A stretch of DNA of 64,000 nt from Calditrichaceae bacterium (GTDB taxonomy: Bacteria > Calditrichota > Calditrichia > RBG-13-44-9 > J075). This document shows, one piece after another, positions 35,281 through 43,634 of this stretch (within the stretch, counting starts at the first letter, position 1; each line of letters begins with the position of its first letter). The translations under genes were made by a program, and so were the position numbers. The DNA lies in NCBI GenBank assembly GCA_013360445.1, contig JABWBP010000037.1, forward strand, positions 1 through 64,000. The letters run 5' to 3'. Below the pieces are notes generated by a model. It did no database searches and had not been told where the DNA came from. It worked only from the letters and a program-made list of their open reading frames with translations.

Positions 35281-37059
35281 ATGATTCGCATTGCGGCAGC
35301 GTTATTTTTCTGGTTGATTTTCTTTTCCCCGGCGAACCCCGCCCTGGCGCAGCGCAGCGCCGCAGATTCCGCCGCCGTTACAAAAATTCCCCCTCAAGAC
35401 TCCCTGACGTCACCGGAAACGCAAGAAATTCCCCTCGCCGGGGCGCTCAACGACCAGGAATTGCGCTCCTACCGCTCGGACTTCTTTCCCCTGGATTTTA
35501 CCCAGCGGGGTCGTTTGGCGGTGAACACTTACAAGGGAATGCTCCCGGGGCTGTACCAGTTCGAATTTGCCGGGAAACGCCTTTTCGACCCGGTGAGCGG
35601 GTATTGGAACGAGCAGTGGATTCCTTATTATCAAATTGCCCGAACCACTTATCAGTTCGGCGACCTGCACGAATCCTACCGGCCGCCGGCGCCGGTTTCC
35701 CCCCAACCGGCCACCCGGGTATTCTTTTCCCAGGATTATACCCTGGGATTATCCCTGGTGGATATCAACTTTCTGCAACGCGTCAGCCGCAAGAATTACG
35801 TGCAGCTTTCCGGCTCCAATTTTGTGGGAGACGGTTCCGAAGGCGCGGATAATTCCCGCTTCAAGATCAACACCTACCGGGGGCAATTTCACTGGCAATT
35901 GGGAGAGAAGTGGAGCGCGGATATTTTTTACTGGCACATGCGCCACGGGTTCAATTTAGGCCCGGAGGAGCCGGCCTCGAGCAGCGACAAGTTCAAACTG
36001 ATCGCCGACATCGCCTGGGTAAAATTAGCCGGGCGATTGAGCGAGCGCGACTCCCTGGAGATCGTTCCCGGCTACCAGGCGATGCAGGACCGCTACACCC
36101 GGGGAAGCGACCGGCAGCGGGAAAACCGCTCCAAATTAGCGCACCTCGACGCCGCCTACTTCCACAAATTCTCCTCCGCGGCAGCCGGAATCCGCCTCAG
36201 CAGCCGCTGGTTCACCAATGAAGGGAAACGTTTCTGGTTCAGCCGCAGCGAAAGCGACGGCGGCGCCCGGGCCTTTTTTCACTGGCAGAAAAGCGGTTTC
36301 AGTTTCCGGGCCGAAGGCGGGGCATACGCGCACAGCGAGGCGGGAAGCGGGGGAACGGCCTCCGCGGCGCTCGAAGCCGGCCTCGGCAAGCGCCTGAAAA
36401 TCGGGGCGGCGGCGTTTTCCGCTCCCCAGGCCATTCCCCTGCTCTGGCGCAGCTTCAACCATGACTCTATTCCCGCCTACCCGGGGGAGCATCTTATCCA
36501 GCGCCAGGGCGCCAGCCTGCTCTTGAAGATCAATTTCACTCCTTCCCTGTGGGTGCAGGGGGAACCGTTCGCGTTCCGTACCCGCGATTACCCCTTTGTA
36601 CTGCAAGACAGCCTGCGCTGGGAAAAGAGAACCGTGGAAAACCGCGGGGTGCGGGTTCTGGCGGGCTGGAACCTCTGGCGCCTGCAATTGCAGAACGATT
36701 TTACTTACAACCACCATTACAAAGAAGCGTTTGCCCCGCAGATCAGCAACATCAGCGTCGCAAAAATCTCCTTCCCGATGTTCAAGAATGCGCTGAAATT
36801 GGACGGGGTTTTCACCTGGCGCTACGTGGGGTATTTTCAAATCATCCGATTCAACCGCCTGCTCTCGCAATACCGGCTGACGGAGTTTGAGACCGGCCCC
36901 TTTTACCTCAGCGATTTCCGCATCCAGGCGCATTTCCGGGGGGCCACGGTGTTTTTTATCTGGGAGAACCTGGTCTCGGAAGATTACTTTTTCATTCAGG
37001 ACACCTTCGAATACCTGCGCATCCTTCGCATCGGGGTGGACTGGACATTGTTTGACTGA
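35281..37059 (+). CDS. Putative outer-membrane porin (beta-barrel)
   Basis: A 592-residue protein with signal peptide LFFWLIFFSPANPALAQ (residues 7-23). The rest alternates aromatic and polar residues in short strands (for example YFQIIRFNRLL, FYLSDFRIQAHFRGATVFFI) and closes with LRILRIGVDWTLFD, ending in an aromatic/acidic C-terminus typical of barrels. Length and style match the putative porin family (Porin_10-like) of Bacteroidota and relatives. Its substrate is unknown. It follows the large membrane protein gene on the same strand after a repeat, and precedes alanine racemase. Confidence 0.8.
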   Translation: MIRIAAALFFWLIFFSPANPALAQRSAADSAAVTKIPPQDSLTSPETQEIPLAGALNDQELRSYRSDFFPLDFTQRGRLAVNTYKGMLPGLYQFEFAGKRLFDPVSGYWNEQWIPYYQIARTTYQFGDLHESYRPPAPVSPQPATRVFFSQDYTLGLSLVDINFLQRVSRKNYVQLSGSNFVGDGSEGADNSRFKINTYRGQFHWQLGEKWSADIFYWHMRHGFNLGPEEPASSSDKFKLIADIAWVKLAGRLSERDSLEIVPGYQAMQDRYTRGSDRQRENRSKLAHLDAAYFHKFSSAAAGIRLSSRWFTNEGKRFWFSRSESDGGARAFFHWQKSGFSFRAEGGAYAHSEAGSGGTASAALEAGLGKRLKIGAAAFSAPQAIPLLWRSFNHDSIPAYPGEHLIQRQGASLLLKINFTPSLWVQGEPFAFRTRDYPFVLQDSLRWEKRTVENRGVRVLAGWNLWRLQLQNDFTYNHHYKEAFAPQISNISVAKISFPMFKNALKLDGVFTWRYVGYFQIIRFNRLLSQYRLTEFETGPFYLSDFRIQAHFRGATVFFIWENLVSEDYFFIQDTFEYLRILRIGVDWTLFD

Positions 37060-37077
37060 GAATGATTAGCTGACTTT

Positions 37078-37350
37078 ACGTATTCCGTATTTCGTATTCC
37101 GTAATGCGTAATGCGTAAAAAGCTTACCCTTAAAGGTATTACGTTTTACGTTTGTTACTATTCAGCCACATGGTTCGATAAACTCACCATGCGAAGTTCA
37201 CAGAGGCCACAGAGGAAGAATTTTGGGTATCCACCACTTCGTGGAGGGCATTTGAAACCATTATCTCGGTATATGGAACATTTTTTTCTACAAAACGGGT
37301 TTGTTCAACAAATTTTTCCATGTCTCTGTGTGCTCTGTGAACTCTGACGC
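37078..37350. repeat. GTAA-word and ACAGAG-word repeats
   Basis: 37078-37155 holds TATTCCGTAATGCGTAATGCG words and their inverse TATTACGTTTTACG. 37166-37216 (CCACATGGTTCGATAAACTC and following, AAGTTCACAGAGGCCACAGAGG) recurs at 40947-40998. The inverse arm TGTCTCTGTGTGCTCTGTGAA is at 37319-37345. No gene is visible; the alr ribosome site GAGAGGGT lies at about 37360. Confidence 0.85.
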
Positions 37351-37373
37351 AACACGCAAGAGAGGGTCCGTCG

Positions 37374-38537
37374 ATGATAGATTCAACCCGCTTTTATACT
37401 ACCTGGGTGGAGATTTCCGAATCGGCTTACGCCCATAATTTGAAATTTTTCCGCAACATCATCGGGCCGGGGCCGGAGCTTTCCGTAGTGGTGAAAGCCA
37501 ACGCCTACGGCCACGGCTGGCAGGCTATCGCCGGGTTGGCGGTAAAACATGGGGCGGATTCTTTCTCCGTTCACTCCCTGGAAGAGGCGCTCAAGCTAAG
37601 AAAGGCCGGATTTCCCCAGGATATTCTGATCATGGGCCCGGTGCCGGGGCCACTATTGGAAGCGGTGGCGGCGGAAAATTTTCGCCTGGTGGCGTTCAAC
37701 CGGGAAACCATCCTGCGCTTGCAGGAGGCGGCCGCCGGGCTGCAAAAAACCGCCCGGGTGCATTTGAAATTGGAGACCGGCACCCACCGCCAGGGAATCA
37801 GCCGGGAAGAATTGGGCGGGTTCCTGCGCGCCCTGCAGGAAAGCCCGGCGGTGCAGTTGGAGGGCGTTTACACCCACTTCGCCAACATCGAAGATACCAC
37901 CAGCCACGACTACGCTTTTCAGCAAATCCGGCGGTTCGAGGAGATGAGCGCGGCCATCTGCCAGGCCGGTTTCCCGGCGCTCAAGCAGCACAGCGCCTGT
38001 ACCGCCGCGGCCCTGCTCTTCCGGCAAACCCACCTCGACATGGTGCGCTTAGGCATCGGCCAATACGGTTTGTGGCCCTCCCGGGAAACCCTGGTCTCCT
38101 ACAAAATCAAATATGACAATGACGTGGAGAAAATCCTTCGCCCGGTATTGGCCTGGAAAACCCGCATCACCCAGCTCAAAGATTTGAAGGCCGGCGATAC
38201 CATCGGCTACGGGCGCACCTACAAAACCACCCGCAATTCCCGCATCGCGGTGCTGCCGGTGGGATATTCGGACGGTTACGATCGCGGGCTTTCCAACCAG
38301 GGATACGTGCTCATCCGCGGAAAACACGCCCCGGTGCGGGGCCGGGTGTGCATGAATTTGCTGATGGTCGATGTAACCGATATTCCCGAGGCGCAATTGG
38401 AAGACGAAGCGGTGCTGTTAGGCCGCCAGGGCGAGGAGGAGATCAGCGCCGAGCAGTTAGCGGGCATGTGCGGAACCATCAATTACGAGATCGTCTCGCG
38501 GATCAATCGCGAGATTCCCCGGGTGCTGGCGGCGTGA
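37374..38537 (+). CDS. alr: Alanine racemase
   Basis: A 387-residue protein that makes D-alanine for peptidoglycan with PLP. The Schiff-base lysine lies in SVVVKANAYGHG (residue about 41). The catalytic tyrosine region is YSDGYDRGLSN, and the second-domain motif RGRVCMNLLMVDVTDI carries the conserved Arg and Met-Asp. ELETGTHRQGISREE-like sequence (KLETGTHRQGIS) forms the barrel helix. Length is normal. A GAGAGGGT ribosome site precedes the ATG. It stands alone; neighbouring genes have no clear link. Confidence 0.95.
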   Translation: MIDSTRFYTTWVEISESAYAHNLKFFRNIIGPGPELSVVVKANAYGHGWQAIAGLAVKHGADSFSVHSLEEALKLRKAGFPQDILIMGPVPGPLLEAVAAENFRLVAFNRETILRLQEAAAGLQKTARVHLKLETGTHRQGISREELGGFLRALQESPAVQLEGVYTHFANIEDTTSHDYAFQQIRRFEEMSAAICQAGFPALKQHSACTAAALLFRQTHLDMVRLGIGQYGLWPSRETLVSYKIKYDNDVEKILRPVLAWKTRITQLKDLKAGDTIGYGRTYKTTRNSRIAVLPVGYSDGYDRGLSNQGYVLIRGKHAPVRGRVCMNLLMVDVTDIPEAQLEDEAVLLGRQGEEEISAEQLAGMCGTINYEIVSRINREIPRVLAA

Positions 38538-38607
38538 GCCTCCCTACCGCTCAAGTAAGATTCCCTGTGCCAATTTTTTACATTAGAGTTATTGCAAAAT
38601 AAGAAAT

Positions 38608-38752
38608 AAGCCACGAATAACCCCGAATCTGCACGAATCACTTTTCCTAATAGTTAATTAGGGCTTTCGCCCTTTTTATTGTACCACTGAACGCTAATGT
38701 GTTTCAATAACTCTGTGCGCTCAGTTGGGTACATTATTTTTTTCTGGCTCCC
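38608..38752. repeat. 95-bp exact direct repeat, copy 2, with flanking CACGAAT words
   Basis: 38658-38752 is identical to 8724-8818. Upstream lies CCACGAATAACCCCGAATCTGCACGAATCA (38611-38640; half of a word-repeat pair). Unlike copy 1 it is not flanked by the TCTACTTTAAGACTTTGAG arms. Bases 38753-38857 precede the next gene. Confidence 0.95.
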
Positions 38753-38857
38753 TTACAGAATCCGTGTCAATCAAAACAGTTTCCAGTAATTTTCGATGGC
38801 ATTTTACTTGCTTGGATTTTGTGAAAAGGATAGCTTAAAAAACTTACAGGAGGTAAG

Positions 38858-39532
38858 ATGAGCTTCGAGCTTGTAAAAAAGTGCGCTGTTAGAATCGGAA
38901 TGATCGGATTTCTTCTTATCGGGGAGGCGGCGGGGGGAGAATTTGCCGCAGGAATGAATCTGGGTTATTACAGCGGAACCAGCATTCAACTGCACGCCGG
39001 CGCTTACAACTTTACCAAAAGTATCCCTTTATCCGCCCGGCTGAGCATCGGCTACACCTGGCTGAATCCCGGCAACGCCGCGGATGCCAGAAAAATTTTC
39101 ATCAACGACGCCACCAACGGCACCCCGGAAAAGCATGGTACCATCCGGATATACCAGTTCGACCTGTTCTATCCCCTCAAAATCAAAAGCATCCCGGGGG
39201 CAAAACTCTATTTCGGTCCCCGCCACGCCCGGTTTAAGGGTAATTTCAAGTATATCGGTGGGAATGAAGATTTTGACGTCACCAGTACCCAGTGGGGTTG
39301 GGGAGTAGGAATGGAATCATCCCTGGCAATGAATCCCCGGCTCTCGCTGCTGGTCGGCGGGGGAATCGAATATTACGCCGGCACCAAAATGCAAGGGCAC
39401 GACACCGCCTATTCGCCGGACGGCGACGACGTCAATCCCCGGCAAGGCTATACTTATGATGACGCAGATGCAGCGATCAATCAACCCGGCTTCGAATTGC
39501 GTTTGATGATCGGTTTTACATACCGGTTGTAG
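38858..39532 (+). CDS. Small outer-membrane beta-barrel protein
   Basis: A 224-residue protein with an excellent AGGAGG at 8 nt. The N-terminus has a signal-like segment (IGMIGFLLIGEAAGGEFAAG). The remainder is beta-strand rich with aromatic girdles (YYSGTSIQLHAGAYNF, IYQFDLFYPL, LSLLVGGGIEYYAGT) and ends with FELRLMIGFTYRL, with a C-terminal aromatic/leucine typical of 8-stranded barrels. No closer family can be named. It stands alone between the 95-bp repeat and the YbaK-like gene on the other strand. Confidence 0.75.
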   Translation: MSFELVKKCAVRIGMIGFLLIGEAAGGEFAAGMNLGYYSGTSIQLHAGAYNFTKSIPLSARLSIGYTWLNPGNAADARKIFINDATNGTPEKHGTIRIYQFDLFYPLKIKSIPGAKLYFGPRHARFKGNFKYIGGNEDFDVTSTQWGWGVGMESSLAMNPRLSLLVGGGIEYYAGTKMQGHDTAYSPDGDDVNPRQGYTYDDADAAINQPGFELRLMIGFTYRL

Positions 39533-39613
39533 AGGCTTTCTGCCGCCGTTGCGGGAGGGGAGCTTTTTCCCGCCGCCAATGGACATGCTTTGAATTACTG
39601 CCCGCCCTGCGCT

Positions 39614-40081
39614 TCAGGCGTGGTGCGAAAACTTAAGAAATACCGGCTTGCTCAGGCGCTCGAAATCCGAAAATGACAGTTTCATCAATTCGGTGTGGGA
39701 GCCGGCGTTGAAGGCGATCTCTTCATCTTCCCGCAGGCTGTTAGCGGCGAAAACCTGCAAATCGTAAATATTCCCGAACGGGGGCATGGCGCCCACTTCG
39801 CAATCGGGAAACATATTCTTGAATTCCTTTTCCGTGGCAAGCTCCGCGGTTTTCGCGCCGGTGGCCTTTTTCAGAAGCTCGAAATCAACCCTGTAAGAGG
39901 CGGGCAGCACCGCCATGGCCATTTTGCCGTCCAATTTGACCATTACGGTCTTGGCCAGCTCTTTCCCGGGAATGTGGGCGCTGGCGGCGATCTCCTGGGC
40001 GGTGTAGGCCCGGGAATGGATGATGGTCACATAGCGAACATGCTCGCGGTCTAAAAAATCTTTTAATTTTTTTACCGGCAT
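39614..40081 (-). CDS. YbaK/ProX-type aminoacyl-tRNA deacylase
   Basis: A 155-residue protein of the YbaK/EbsC family, which removes wrongly attached amino acids from tRNA in trans. The TAQEIAASAHIPGKELAKTV stretch has the conserved catalytic Lys region (ELAKTVMVK). The GAMPPFGNIYDLQVF motif with its GxxPPFG loop is the substrate-side signature. FNAGSHTELMKLSFSDFERL is the usual C-terminal helix. AGGAG precedes the start codon. Which aminoacyl-tRNA it edits cannot be told from sequence. Confidence 0.92.
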   Translation of the reverse strand: MPVKKLKDFLDREHVRYVTIIHSRAYTAQEIAASAHIPGKELAKTVMVKLDGKMAMAVLPASYRVDFELLKKATGAKTAELATEKEFKNMFPDCEVGAMPPFGNIYDLQVFAANSLREDEEIAFNAGSHTELMKLSFSDFERLSKPVFLKFSHHA

Positions 40082-40129
40082 GGCAGGCTCCTTTCGGATA
40101 AGGTTATCGCTCCAAAATTCAAGTTCTTC

Positions 40130-40236
40130 ATGTGTTCTAGTGTTTCAGTGTTTCAGTGTTTGGCTGAATCTCTCTCCTGCTTAAGAAAACCCGGCACTCA
40201 GAACGATAACACTAAAACACCAAAACGCTATAACAC
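40130..40236. repeat. TGTTTCAGTGTTT-word inverted repeat
   Basis: GTGTTCTAGTGTTTCAGTG (40133-40160) is answered by AACACTAAAACACCAAAACG (40206-40228). The same word family appears at 7347-7381/7642-7668, 40855-40890/41078-41096 and 57430-57465. Confidence 0.85.
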
Positions 40237-40240
40237 CGTA

Positions 40241-40723
40241 TTACCGTTTCCAGTACACCCGGATGATCTTGTCGCTGTCAGCGTATTGGAAACTCAGATC
40301 TCCTTTGTAGGAGCGCAGCAGCGCTTCCCCGATCCGCCGGGCCACGTGAACGCCGGTGGTGCTTACCTGGGTATGCTCTTTTTCCTGGGAAATAGCCATG
40401 ATTCGCTCCAGGGGGCGTTCATTTTTCTCCTGGCTTTCGACGTTGCGAACCAGGTTCAGGATTTCATCGCGATGCTCCCGGAAGAAAGCTCCCGTAATCT
40501 CGATCAATCCCGCGGGGTAATTATCGGCGATGCGCCGGCAGGCCGGGCATACCGCCCGGTGCACGCTCTCGGGCGGCTCTTTCCAGGTCCAGCGGCCGTT
40601 AGCGAACAGCGCATTACACCCCGTGCACACGGTCGGTTCGGGCAGTTTGCTGGCTCCCAAGTACATATCATGCTGTTTGGGTTGGATCAGCCGGTCTTTT
40701 CTTCCATATTGACTTTTTTCCAT
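40241..40723 (-). CDS. BCAM0308/NMD3-like zinc-ribbon protein
   Basis: A 160-residue protein with AGGAGG upstream. The N-terminal half has a four-cysteine zinc ribbon: CTGC at about 33-36 and CPAC at about 59-62, with LPEPTVCTGCNALFANGRW and ESVHRAVCPACRRIADNYPA framing it. The C-terminal half (IEITGAFFREHRDEILNLVR, then VARRIGEALLRSYKGDLSFQ) resembles the NMD3-related domain found in bacterial proteins annotated as BCAM0308 family or NMD protein affecting ribosome stability. A role in RNA or ribosome binding is inferred from that relation and has not been shown. It lies alone on the minus strand between two word repeats. Confidence 0.75.
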   Translation of the reverse strand: MEKSQYGRKDRLIQPKQHDMYLGASKLPEPTVCTGCNALFANGRWTWKEPPESVHRAVCPACRRIADNYPAGLIEITGAFFREHRDEILNLVRNVESQEKNERPLERIMAISQEKEHTQVSTTGVHVARRIGEALLRSYKGDLSFQYADSDKIIRVYWKR

Positions 40724-40844
40724 GGCAGGTTGCCTCCTTGGTGAATATGGAAATCCGCTGAATATTTGCTGAATACAATTTAGGGTTTTTTATGAGCGGA
40801 AAGCAAGGGGAGAGTGTTTTGGTTCTTTTTGGGAGAGGGATTTG

Positions 40845-41100
40845 AGGGTTATGGTGTTTTAGTGTTATGGTGTTCCGGTGTTTGGGTTTTTCCAGCATCC
40901 GGCAAAATCGAGGCGCTAAAACACTATCCAAAAATATTTGAAATTTGCCACATGGTTCGATAAACTCACCATGCAAAGAACACAGAGAGCACAGAGGAAC
41001 TGAGAAATTATGCCAGCCAGGATTGGGGGTGGCTAAAAAAATCAAGGACAAACTTTCAGATTTCGGCATGAAGAATCTAAAACACCCGAACACTTCTAAC
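40845..41100. repeat. GTGTTATGGTGTT words and ACAGAG repeat
   Basis: 40849-40890 carries TTATGGTGTTTTAGTGTTATGG words; their inverse AAAACACCCGAACACTTC is at 41078-41096. Inside, 40947-41000 repeats the CCACATGGTTCGATAAACTC ... ACAGAGAGCACAGAGG segment of 37166-37216. No gene is visible between 40724 and 41106. Confidence 0.85.
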
Positions 41101-41106
41101 CTTTTT

Positions 41107-42261
41107 TTATTCCGCAGGCGGGAAGAGGAACTCGAAATGCCGCCACAGCCGCTCCGCCCAGGCGGCTTCGGAGTGGTCGGCTTTGGCGTCATAATAAAAC
41201 TGGAAATCCTTGCCGGGGGAAATGCCCTTTCGGCGCAGGATTCGCAGCACTTTTTTACAGCCCCGGTAGAGCAGCCGCTCCCCTCCCCTGCCGCCGCAAT
41301 CCATAAATATGCGCACCGGCTCTTCCGGCGCCGGGCTTTTTTTAAGGAACTTGACGGCCTGTTCCCGCCGGTAAACAAACGAGGGCGACAAACATCCCGC
41401 CAGGGAAAATATCCGGGGATATTGCCATATCAACAAGAAAGAGACCAATCCTCCCAAAGAGGAACCCATGATGGCGGTGTGCGCCCGGCCGGGCAGGGTG
41501 CGATAGGTCCGGTCGATGAACGGTTTCAGCCGCTCGACGATGAAGTGCTGGTATAATTTCCCCTTCGGGGAAAGGGAATACTCCTGATCGCGGTCTTTGG
41601 TGTTGTAAATGCCCACGATAATAATGTCGCGCATTTTTTTCTGCTTGATCAGGCGGGTGGCGGTCTCGTCCGCTTCCCAATCCGTTCCCGCGTACGCCGT
41701 CACGGGGTCGAAAATGTTCTGCCCGTCGTGCATGTAGAGCACCGGGTAGCGCTTATTTTTCCGGGTTTTGTAGCCGGGAGGAAGCCAGACGATGATATCC
41801 CGGGGCAGCAGGCCATCTCCTTCCATCTGGCGGTGAAAGCGCACTTCGCCGGTGATGCGGTCTTCCGGTTTGCCCTCGCCGGGTTGGCCGTTTGCCGGAA
41901 AAGTATCTTTCCAGTGGGGAATATCAATGCGGATGCGCTGGTCTCTTACCACCTTCAAGTGGTGGTTGAAAAAGGGGGCGCCGCGCTCGTTCACGGCTTC
42001 GGTGTCCCAGGATCCGCGGGTAAATTTATATTGCAACTGGGTATTCTTGCGGAAGGAAAATTCCCCTGTCCAAACCCCGGGAGATTCCTGTTCCAGGGCA
42101 ATCATGCCCGGCTCCCAGTTCCCTAACTTTTTATGATTGCCGGTAATATACACCGGCCGCTGGTCCGGCAGGGGAGCGACTTTTATCTCAAAAATCAGGG
42201 TAAATTCCCGGCGATGTCTTTTTCTGACCATAGAAACGGCAAATTCTTTTATCACATTCAT
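41107..42261 (-). CDS. CBM20-like domain fused to enterochelin-esterase-type hydrolase
   Basis: A 384-residue cytoplasmic protein without signal peptide. Residues 20-115 are a starch-binding-like CBM20 domain (FEIKVAPLPDQRPVYITGNH, KKLGNWEPGMIALEQES, VWTGEFSFRKNTQLQYKFTRG). Residues 130-384 are an esterase D/Fes-like alpha/beta hydrolase: DIIVWLPPGYK, YPVLYMHDGQNIFDP, nucleophile Ser in AIMGSSLGGLVSF, an acidic residue near IFMDCGGRGGE, and His in KADHSEAAWAERL. It may cleave an ester on a carbohydrate-bound or siderophore-like substrate; neither is proven. The start codon has only a distant GAGG site, and a later Met (42231) is possible. A possible small membrane peptide gene lies upstream at 42365. 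Confidence 0.88.
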   Translation of the reverse strand: MNVIKEFAVSMVRKRHRREFTLIFEIKVAPLPDQRPVYITGNHKKLGNWEPGMIALEQESPGVWTGEFSFRKNTQLQYKFTRGSWDTEAVNERGAPFFNHHLKVVRDQRIRIDIPHWKDTFPANGQPGEGKPEDRITGEVRFHRQMEGDGLLPRDIIVWLPPGYKTRKNKRYPVLYMHDGQNIFDPVTAYAGTDWEADETATRLIKQKKMRDIIIVGIYNTKDRDQEYSLSPKGKLYQHFIVERLKPFIDRTYRTLPGRAHTAIMGSSLGGLVSFLLIWQYPRIFSLAGCLSPSFVYRREQAVKFLKKSPAPEEPVRIFMDCGGRGGERLLYRGCKKVLRILRRKGISPGKDFQFYYDAKADHSEAAWAERLWRHFEFLFPPAE

Positions 42262-42364
42262 TGAAAATTATTCATCCTCTTGATTTCCCTCCTTTCTCGT
42301 GCAGGAAGCAACGCCGGGCGCCAGTCCCTCCACGCCTGGCGGTTCGTAATGATTGGCGGTGGGG

Positions 42365-42445
42365 CTATAATAGCATTTGGCAGGACTTGAGCAGCCAGAC
42401 CAGTAGAGTCACTACAATTACGCGTACAAACAACGGCACAGACAC
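42365..42445 (-). CDS. Possible 26-residue single-span membrane peptide
   Basis: A GTG at 42445 is preceded by AAGGAG with 7 nt spacing. The frame encodes 26 residues: (GTG)SVPLFVRVIVVTLLVWLLK then SCQMLL and a TAG stop at 42365. One continuous hydrophobic helix (VRVIVVTLLVWLL) with a charged end would span the membrane once. The region is not made of the repeat words found elsewhere. It lies upstream of the CBM20-esterase on the same strand. No homolog is known to me; coding is inferred from the ribosome site and composition only. Confidence 0.45.
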   Translation of the reverse strand: MSVPLFVRVIVVTLLVWLLKSCQMLL

Positions 42446-42545
42446 TTTGCTTCTCCTTTGATGATGACAAACGTCCGAATATTGGCAAAGAAAATATCAA
42501 GCGCGGGGGATAAAATCAAGTTTTGGATAAAAGGAAAATTAAAAA

Positions 42546-42680
42546 AGCAGAGGGCAGGGGCAGGGGCAGGTGGCAGGGAGTGCGCAGCCGCGGGAGCGAT
42601 GGCTTTGCCATAGGGTAAGTAGAATTCGCTATCGCGTATTTGCCTACTGCCTACTGCCTCCTGCTCCTGCCCCTGCCTCA
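42546..42680. repeat. G-rich/C-rich inverted repeat island with 61-bp core
   Basis: G arm 42550-42580 (GGGCAGGGGCAGGGGCAGGT), core 42587-42647 containing AGAATTCGCTATCGCGTA, then C arm (TGCCTACTGCCTCCTGCTCC and on) to 42680. The core is nearly the same as the reverse complement of 53221-53280. The C arm abuts the stop codon of the HEAT gene. Bases 42446-42545 and 42262-42364 otherwise hold no feature except those listed. Confidence 0.9.
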
Positions 42681-42688
42681 ACTCCGCA

Positions 42689-43594
42689 CTACTCCTCCAT
42701 CCCCAGGTCGTCTTTCAAATATTTATCGAAGTTGGCCCGGGTGTACATTTCGATGCCGTCGCGGGCGGCTTCCTGCACCAGGGAGTTCTCGTGCAGGGTG
42801 AAATGCTGGAGGATATCCGGCAAATTTTCGGTTTTATTGATGTTGGCCAGGGTTAAAATGGCGAAACGGAGCACTTCCGGGTCCGAATGGGAGAGCACTT
42901 TTTCGATAGCTTTGGCCAGCCGGGCGGATTCCGAAGAATAACTGGCGCTGATGGCTTCTTTCAGGAGCGCGGCGGGGGTATCCGGCGTGACCAGGGCTTC
43001 CAGCTCATCTTTCCAGAACTGGGGATATTTACCCATGGCGTGAACCGCCACCAGCCGGGAAGAGGCGCGGGCGCTGGCAAAAAACTCCCCGATCTTCTGC
43101 TGCACTTCGTTCAAAAATCCCAGGTCCGCGAGGGCGGTGAGGGCCAGTTCCTGCATCCCCAAATCCTCTTCAAATTCCAGGAGGTTGAAGAGCAGGTGTT
43201 TGACCCGCAGGTAATCATCTTGCAAAGCGCCGGATTGGTATTCTTCCCACGCCTCGGCATCATCTAAGGCGGTGCCGGGGCCGTGCTCATCTTCCAACCC
43301 CTGCTCCACGCCTTCGGAGATGACCTCACCGAGGGCCTGAACCGCGGCCTTGCGGATGGCCGGGTTCTCATCGTATTCGGCCAGGCCGATCACCTGGTCG
43401 AGGATGTTCGGCTCGAACAAGCACCCCGCCGCCGCCAACGCCGCTCCCCCGCGAACCCGGTCGTCGAAAGATTGCAGGCTCTCGCGGACGAATTCCACGT
43501 TTCCGGTGGAATAGTCATTCTCCAGCCGGATATGAGAGAGACGCTCTAAAATGGATTTCCAATCCGGATCCTGCTGATAAGGTAAATCGTGCAT
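42689..43594 (-). CDS. HEAT-repeat protein
   Basis: About 301 residues from the ATG at 43594 (GAGGAG 8 nt upstream). It consists of helical HEAT repeats: DRVRGGAALAAAGCLFEPNI, NPAIRKAAVQALGEVISEGV, LGMQELALTALADLGFLNEV, ASSRLVAVHAMGKYPQFWKD, DPEVLRFAILTLANINKTEN and SLVQEAARDGIEMYTR. It has no signal peptide and probably serves as a protein-binding scaffold. It follows the PG-binding/CHAP-like hydrolase gene by 40 nt on the same strand and is likely in one transcript with it. Function unknown. Confidence 0.82.
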   Translation of the reverse strand: MHDLPYQQDPDWKSILERLSHIRLENDYSTGNVEFVRESLQSFDDRVRGGAALAAAGCLFEPNILDQVIGLAEYDENPAIRKAAVQALGEVISEGVEQGLEDEHGPGTALDDAEAWEEYQSGALQDDYLRVKHLLFNLLEFEEDLGMQELALTALADLGFLNEVQQKIGEFFASARASSRLVAVHAMGKYPQFWKDELEALVTPDTPAALLKEAISASYSSESARLAKAIEKVLSHSDPEVLRFAILTLANINKTENLPDILQHFTLHENSLVQEAARDGIEMYTRANFDKYLKDDLGMEE

Positions 43595-43634
43595 AGTGAA
43601 CTCCTCATTCGGTGAAAGACATTCCGGCCCGAAA

